A stretch of 64,000 bases of DNA from Candidatus Latescibacterota bacterium (GTDB lineage Bacteria; Latescibacterota; UBA2968). Positions 60,515 to 64,000 of this stretch are shown here, piece by piece. The first letter of the stretch is position 1. Every line of letters starts with the position of its first letter. The notes below the pieces were generated by a model. That model searched no databases, had not been told where the DNA came from, and saw only the letters and a program-made list of their open reading frames with translations. The position numbers and the translations under genes are program-made. Where the stretch lies: assembly GCA_022824945.1 (NCBI GenBank), contig JAJDYX010000003.1, positions 62,001 through 126,000 on the forward strand, in the 5' to 3' direction.

Positions 60515-60666
60515 AGATACTTTTTAAGCTCGCGCTCTTTGCGATTTTGATGATCCTGGGTGGTGTGGCATTTATACGCTATACGTATGGCTGCTCGTGG
60601 AGGGAAAGTTTTGATATTGCCGATGAATTTGTGAATGGTTTGCTGGATGGCAACCAAAGGTCTTGA
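60511..60666 (+). CDS. 51-aa single-pass membrane protein
   Basis: ATG at 60511 has an AAAAGAGG site and overlaps the previous stop; its own stop overlaps the aroE ATG. One membrane helix (LFKLALFAILMILGGVAFI, residues 4-22) is followed by a short soluble tail (WRESFDIADEFVNGLLDGN). Coupled on both sides, it is very likely translated. No family recognised. Confidence 0.65.
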   Translation: MKILFKLALFAILMILGGVAFIRYTYGCSWRESFDIADEFVNGLLDGNQRS

Positions 60667-61544
60667 TGAGTATTCGCGCGACAAGCCAGGTGCTGGGCGT
60701 TATTGGTGACCCGGTAGCTCATTCGTTTTCTCCCGATATGCACAATGCGGCAATCGCCGCATTAGATGTGGATTATTGTTATGTGGCTTTTCATGTGTTG
60801 CCCCACCGCGTGTGCGAGGCGATGAAGGGGTTGCGCGGGCTGAATATTCGCGGGTTAAATGTGACTATTCCGCACAAGCTGGCGGTGATGGAACACATGG
60901 ATCGCATTTCAGAAGAAGCGCTGGCTGTGGGTGCAGTTAATACTATTTCGCGCGAAGAAGATGAGTTGATCGGATACAATACAGATGTCTATGGCGTCTT
61001 GAGGGCATTGCGCGATATTGCGGGGATTGAGACATTTCCCACGCATTGCGTGGTGCTCGGTGCTGGTGGAGCGGCCCGCGCTGTGACGTATGCGCTGGGA
61101 ACGCAAGAAGGTGTGCAGCGGGTGACGATTTTGAATCGCACGGTTAAACGCGCTGAGGATCTGGCGGTGGATATGGAAGAAATAACGGGTACAAAAATGG
61201 ATGTGGGCGCGCTGGATGCCGATGCGCAATGCAGGGTGTTTGCCGATGCGGGTGTGGTTGTGAATACCACTTCGCTGGGGATGTATCCCGAGGTTAATGC
61301 CTCGCCCCTTGCCGATGTGCGCGCTGTCCATCCGGATTTGGTACTTTACGATACGGTGTTCAATCCGCTGGAAACGCGGTTGATGCGCGCGTTTCAATCG
61401 GTTGGAGCGCCGGCTTTTGGAGGGCTGGATATGCTGGTTTTTCAAGGAGCGCGGTCTTTTGCGATCTGGACGGGTGTTGAGCCACCGACTGATGTGATGA
61501 AAAATGTCGTTGTCAAACGGGTGGGTAATTCAATTAGGAATTAG
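60666..61544 (+). CDS. aroE: Shikimate dehydrogenase
   Basis: 292 aa. VIGDPVAHSFSPDMHNAA (shikimate site), GLNVTIPHK with catalytic Lys71, AVGAVNTI, GYNTDVYGV, VVLGAGGAARAV for NADP, and VNTTSLGM are all present. The ATG at 60666 overlaps the stop of the small membrane gene. Its stop codon lies inside a run of 7-base repeats. Confidence 0.95.
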   Translation: MSIRATSQVLGVIGDPVAHSFSPDMHNAAIAALDVDYCYVAFHVLPHRVCEAMKGLRGLNIRGLNVTIPHKLAVMEHMDRISEEALAVGAVNTISREEDELIGYNTDVYGVLRALRDIAGIETFPTHCVVLGAGGAARAVTYALGTQEGVQRVTILNRTVKRAEDLAVDMEEITGTKMDVGALDADAQCRVFADAGVVVNTTSLGMYPEVNASPLADVRAVHPDLVLYDTVFNPLETRLMRAFQSVGAPAFGGLDMLVFQGARSFAIWTGVEPPTDVMKNVVVKRVGNSIRN

Positions 61545-61560
61545 GAATTAAGAATTAAGA
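61533..61560 (+). repeat. Four 7-base tandem units at the end of aroE
   Basis: ATTAGGA twice, then ATTAAGA twice, head to tail. The aroE stop codon TAG (61542-61544) lies in the second unit, so a change in copy number would alter the end of AroE. Confidence 0.6.
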
Positions 61561-61601
61561 GTTGTCCCCGCCGCCCAAAACCACTGCGAGCTTCGACGCT
61601 G

Positions 61602-62369
61602 ATGAAATGTGAACATAGGCATAGCCCACAACGCGCGGGAAAAGCGGATATTGCGCGCGATGTGTTGCTCAGACCAGAAGCCAAGCGCGCTTTTGTGCGG
61701 CAGATGTTTGACGGGATTGCCCGCAGATACGATTTGCTCAACCACCTGTTGAGTCTGGGCATTGATATTTTGTGGCGAAAAAAGACTGTTGATCGATTGC
61801 AACCCGAGCCGCAGTGGCGCATTTTGGACCTGGCTACGGGCACGGGCGATTTGGGGTTTGAATGCGGCAAGCGCGCTGGCGATATTCAGGTGATCGGTGT
61901 CGATCCTTCAATGCCGATGTTGCGCGAGGGCGCGAGAAAAAATGCATCGCGAGCAAATCCGGTCGCGTTTTTGTGTGGCGATGGGGAGTGTCTCCCTTTT
62001 GGGGAAGGGACATTTGACGGCGTGACAATCGGATTTGGCATTCGCAATGTGGCCGAGTTGGAAACGGCCCTGAGCGAGATGTGCCGCGTGCTCAAGGTGG
62101 GTGGGCGCGTGGCTGTGCTGGAGTTTTCAAGGCCGCAAACCCCTGTGTTTCGCGGCCTTTACAATTTTTATTTTCAGCGTATTTTGCCTCGTATTGGACA
62201 CATGGTCTCTCGAGATCCGAATGCCTACCGCTATTTGTACGAATCTGTGATGCGTTTTCCCGAAGGTGCCGATTTTTGCGGGCGGTTGACCGACGCGGGA
62301 TTTGTCGATATACAGGTGGTTCGGTTGAGTTTTGGGATTGCGACCATTTATCTGGCGTCGAAATCGTAA
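61602..62369 (+). CDS. UbiE/MenG-type quinone methyltransferase
   Basis: 255 aa. FDGIARRYDLLNHLLSLGIDILWR, LDLATGTGDLGFE (SAM motif I), DPSMPMLREG, CGDGECLPFGEGTFDGVTIGFGIRNV and FSRPQTPVFRGLYNFYF are the COQ5/UbiE signatures. C-methylates demethylmenaquinone or a ubiquinone precursor; an FCB-type organism would favour menaquinone. Chorismate is the menaquinone precursor too, which may explain why the gene is here. The N-terminal 20 residues are unusual (HRHSPQRAGK), so a later start is possible. Confidence 0.88.
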   Translation: MKCEHRHSPQRAGKADIARDVLLRPEAKRAFVRQMFDGIARRYDLLNHLLSLGIDILWRKKTVDRLQPEPQWRILDLATGTGDLGFECGKRAGDIQVIGVDPSMPMLREGARKNASRANPVAFLCGDGECLPFGEGTFDGVTIGFGIRNVAELETALSEMCRVLKVGGRVAVLEFSRPQTPVFRGLYNFYFQRILPRIGHMVSRDPNAYRYLYESVMRFPEGADFCGRLTDAGFVDIQVVRLSFGIATIYLASKS

Positions 62370-62370
62370 C

Positions 62371-62835
62371 ATGTCTTTGACACTCATACAAATCGTGTTG
62401 ATTCTCGCTCCCATTTTACTGGGCGCGTCTATTGTGGCGTATTGGCGGCTACGGCGTCATGTGTCCAATGCACAGGAGCCTGTGGTGGTTTTTTTGCAGA
62501 AGCGATGGGATGTGTTTTTGATTGTGACGGGGGGTATTGTGCTGTTTCGGGGGGCTGCGATCTCAGATGGTGTGGGATTTGTGCCGCAATTGTTCGGTTT
62601 TTTACTTTCTCTCGAATTTTTTTATATCGCGTATGCTACCATTCGCGTAACTATGAGTGCGCGCGGATTGCTGATGGGCATGCGCTACATGCCCTGGCAG
62701 CGTTTTTCGAGATATGTGTGGCGGACAGAGCGCGATTTGGAACTTATTTCTCAACGAAAAAGCTATCGGTTTCGCGTGCCCGCGCAGGTGAAGGCCGATG
62801 TACAGAAAATTTTGGATTTGGATATTTTGAAATAG
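62371..62835 (+). CDS. Small membrane protein with C-terminal cytoplasmic domain (DUF5673-like)
   Basis: 154 aa from ATG 62371. Two or three membrane helices (IQIVLILAPILLGASIVAYW; FLIVTGGIVLF; FLLSLEFFYIAYATIRV) are followed by a soluble part: SARGLLMGMRYMPWQRFSRYVW...YRFRVPAQVKADVQKIL. The I-x-x-x-G-I-x-x-x-x-x-x-x-P/W pattern fits DUF5673-like proteins, whose function is unknown. Starts one base after the ubiE stop. Confidence 0.6.
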   Translation: MSLTLIQIVLILAPILLGASIVAYWRLRRHVSNAQEPVVVFLQKRWDVFLIVTGGIVLFRGAAISDGVGFVPQLFGFLLSLEFFYIAYATIRVTMSARGLLMGMRYMPWQRFSRYVWRTERDLELISQRKSYRFRVPAQVKADVQKILDLDILK

Positions 62836-62877
62836 GGAGGGCTGGGATAGAGGTCCTTGAGATAGTGGAGGTATTTT

Positions 62878-64000
62878 GTGGTCAATCCTTTTGTCGAAGA
62901 AATTGTATTGCAGGTGTCAAAAGCAACTGATATGTCGTGTGGCGATGTGAGGGCGCTGATCGAAACGCCGCCAAAACCCGAGATGGGCGATTATGCATTG
63001 CCGTGTTTTGCGCTGGCTAAAATTTTTCGCAAAGCACCCCATCTGATTGCCGGAGAGCTATCTGCACAAATTGTGACGGGTGATCGAATTTCAGAGGTGC
63101 GTGTAGCAGGTCCCTATCTCAACTTTTTTGTGCCAAAGACCAATTTGGTTGGCGAAACACTTTCGGTGATTCTCGAGCAGGGTGCGGATTATGGGCGTGG
63201 AGATCGCGGTGTTGGAAAGACGGTTGTGATCGATTTTTCGCATCCCAATATTGCCAAGCCATTTGGCATTCACCATCTGCGGTCAACTGTGATTGGCAAT
63301 GCTTTGCGAAATATTTATCGGGCATTGGGCTACGAAGTGGTTGGGGTGAACCATCTGGGCGATTGGGGGTCTCAGTTTGCGAAATTGATTCTGGCGTGGA
63401 ATTACTGGGGTGAGGGCGAATTGACGGCGGATATTACCATTCAGAAGTTGCTGGAACTCTATGTTCGCATTAACGAAGAAATTGAGGACAATCCCGAACT
63501 CGAACAAGAAGCCCGCGATTGGTTTCGCCGCCTCGAAGATGGCGATGAAGAAGCCGTGCGGATGTGGCAGGTGTGCGTGGATGTAAGTTTTAAGGAGTTT
63601 GATCGCGTTTACGATATGCTGGGCATTGGATTTGAGTCGATTGCTGGAGAGAGTTTTTATCAGGATAAAATGCCCGCGACATTGAAGCGTTTGCGGGTAA
63701 AGGGGTTGCTGACCGAGAGTGAAGGCGCGACTATTGTGGATTTGGAAAAATGGGATATGCCGCCTTTGATCGCATTGCGAAGCGACGATGCGACATTGTA
63801 CGGCACGCGCGATTTGGCCGCGCTGGAGTATCGGTGGGAAACATATCGCTTTGAAAAATTGCTCTATGTGGTGGATGTGGCGCAATCGCTGTATTTTCGC
63901 CAGTTGTTTCAGGTGTTGGAATTGATGGAATACGACTGGCGAGAAAAATGCGCGCATGTGCAATTTGGGCGGCTGCGATTCAAAGATGGTAGTGGGGCTT
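62878..64000 (+). CDS. argS: Arginyl-tRNA synthetase, 3' end cut by window edge
   Basis: 374 residues visible of a usual 550-580. GTG start with a GGAGG site at 62867-62871. The N-terminal Add-1 domain is followed by the class I motif IDFSHPNIAKPFGIHHLRSTVIGNAL, an ArgRS form of HIGH, then VNHLGDWGSQFAKLI and LYGTRDLAAL. The KMSK-region and anticodon domain lie beyond the edge. Probably the last or late gene of the aromatic operon's transcript, though the 42-base gap allows its own promoter. Confidence 0.95.
   Translation, partial: MVNPFVEEIVLQVSKATDMSCGDVRALIETPPKPEMGDYALPCFALAKIFRKAPHLIAGELSAQIVTGDRISEVRVAGPYLNFFVPKTNLVGETLSVILEQGADYGRGDRGVGKTVVIDFSHPNIAKPFGIHHLRSTVIGNALRNIYRALGYEVVGVNHLGDWGSQFAKLILAWNYWGEGELTADITIQKLLELYVRINEEIEDNPELEQEARDWFRRLEDGDEEAVRMWQVCVDVSFKEFDRVYDMLGIGFESIAGESFYQDKMPATLKRLRVKGLLTESEGATIVDLEKWDMPPLIALRSDDATLYGTRDLAALEYRWETYRFEKLLYVVDVAQSLYFRQLFQVLELMEYDWREKCAHVQFGRLRFKDGSGA

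Overview
The window is bacterial, gene-dense and of moderate G+C. It is probably from an uncultured member of the FCB side of the tree (Latescibacterota-like or a close relative). The clues are paired dockerin-like 'DxDGDGxxxxxDFLxFxxxFG' repeats on secreted proteins, a PorV/PorQ-type outer-membrane barrel, a type-9-secretion-like C-terminal domain on a secreted FG-GAP protein, and a propeller/beta-barrel fusion protein. The taxon is an inference; no rRNA gene is present.

Layout. (1) 1-2711, minus strand: ndk, DUF177, rpmF, fabH and fabD (cut by the window edge), a ribosomal/fatty-acid operon without plsX. (2) 2839-11072, plus strand: what looks like a complete ether-lipid operon: fatty acyl-CoA reductase, glycerophosphate/DHAP acyltransferase-like protein, alkyl-DHAP synthase (AGPS) and a DHRS7B-like SDR. 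A nucleotidyltransferase/small-protein pair sits inside it and a GH3 hydrolase follows; a diacylglycerol-kinase-like gene lies next door. (3) 12185-24905, accessory region: an orphan ABC ATPase behind a consensus sigma-54 promoter, a MazEF-like pair with a DUF433 gene, two ankyrin proteins, a wrecked MORN gene, a membrane-anchored tail-collar protein, an orphan MNT nucleotidyltransferase, a tyrosinase-like copper protein, and an EcoRII-type restriction-modification system bracketed by histidine-kinase remnants. (4) 24912-39108, minus strand: an isoaspartyl methyltransferase-like gene, a D-aminoacylase-like gene, then a run of exported proteins (dockerin peptidase, two DUF5683-like membrane proteins, peptidase/propeller/barrel fusion, catalytically dead M6-like FG-GAP protein, PQQ-type sugar dehydrogenase, PorV-like barrel). 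(5) 39404-44441: Trm112, a lipoprotein with thioredoxin and (a/a) barrel parts, an RmlD-like reductase, a Dpm1-like glycosyltransferase, and a compact FtsX-type permease with its ATPase.

(6) 44451-64000 is one long plus-strand aromatic amino acid operon: trpE, trpG, an AAA ATPase plus TOPRIM pair, trpD, an oxidoreductase, trpC, trpF, tyrS, a methyltransferase, an HMGL-like aldolase, trpB, trpA, chorismate mutase, DAHP synthase, tyrA, a half-length EPSP-synthase-like protein, a 51-aa membrane peptide, aroE, ubiE, a membrane protein and argS (cut by the edge). It is preceded by a 34-codon leader peptide with 13 aromatic residues (2 Trp, 6 Tyr, 5 Phe, including four Tyr codons in a row) and by mutually exclusive antiterminator and terminator stems: a ribosome-mediated attenuator that appears to read all three aromatic amino acids.

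The best candidates for something undescribed are the clustered peroxisome-like ether-lipid pathway, the three-amino-acid attenuator, the AAA/TOPRIM defence-like pair embedded in the trp operon, the half EPSP synthase that has lost catalytic residues, and the sigma-54-driven orphan ABC ATPase. No CRISPR array, rRNA or tRNA was recognised.
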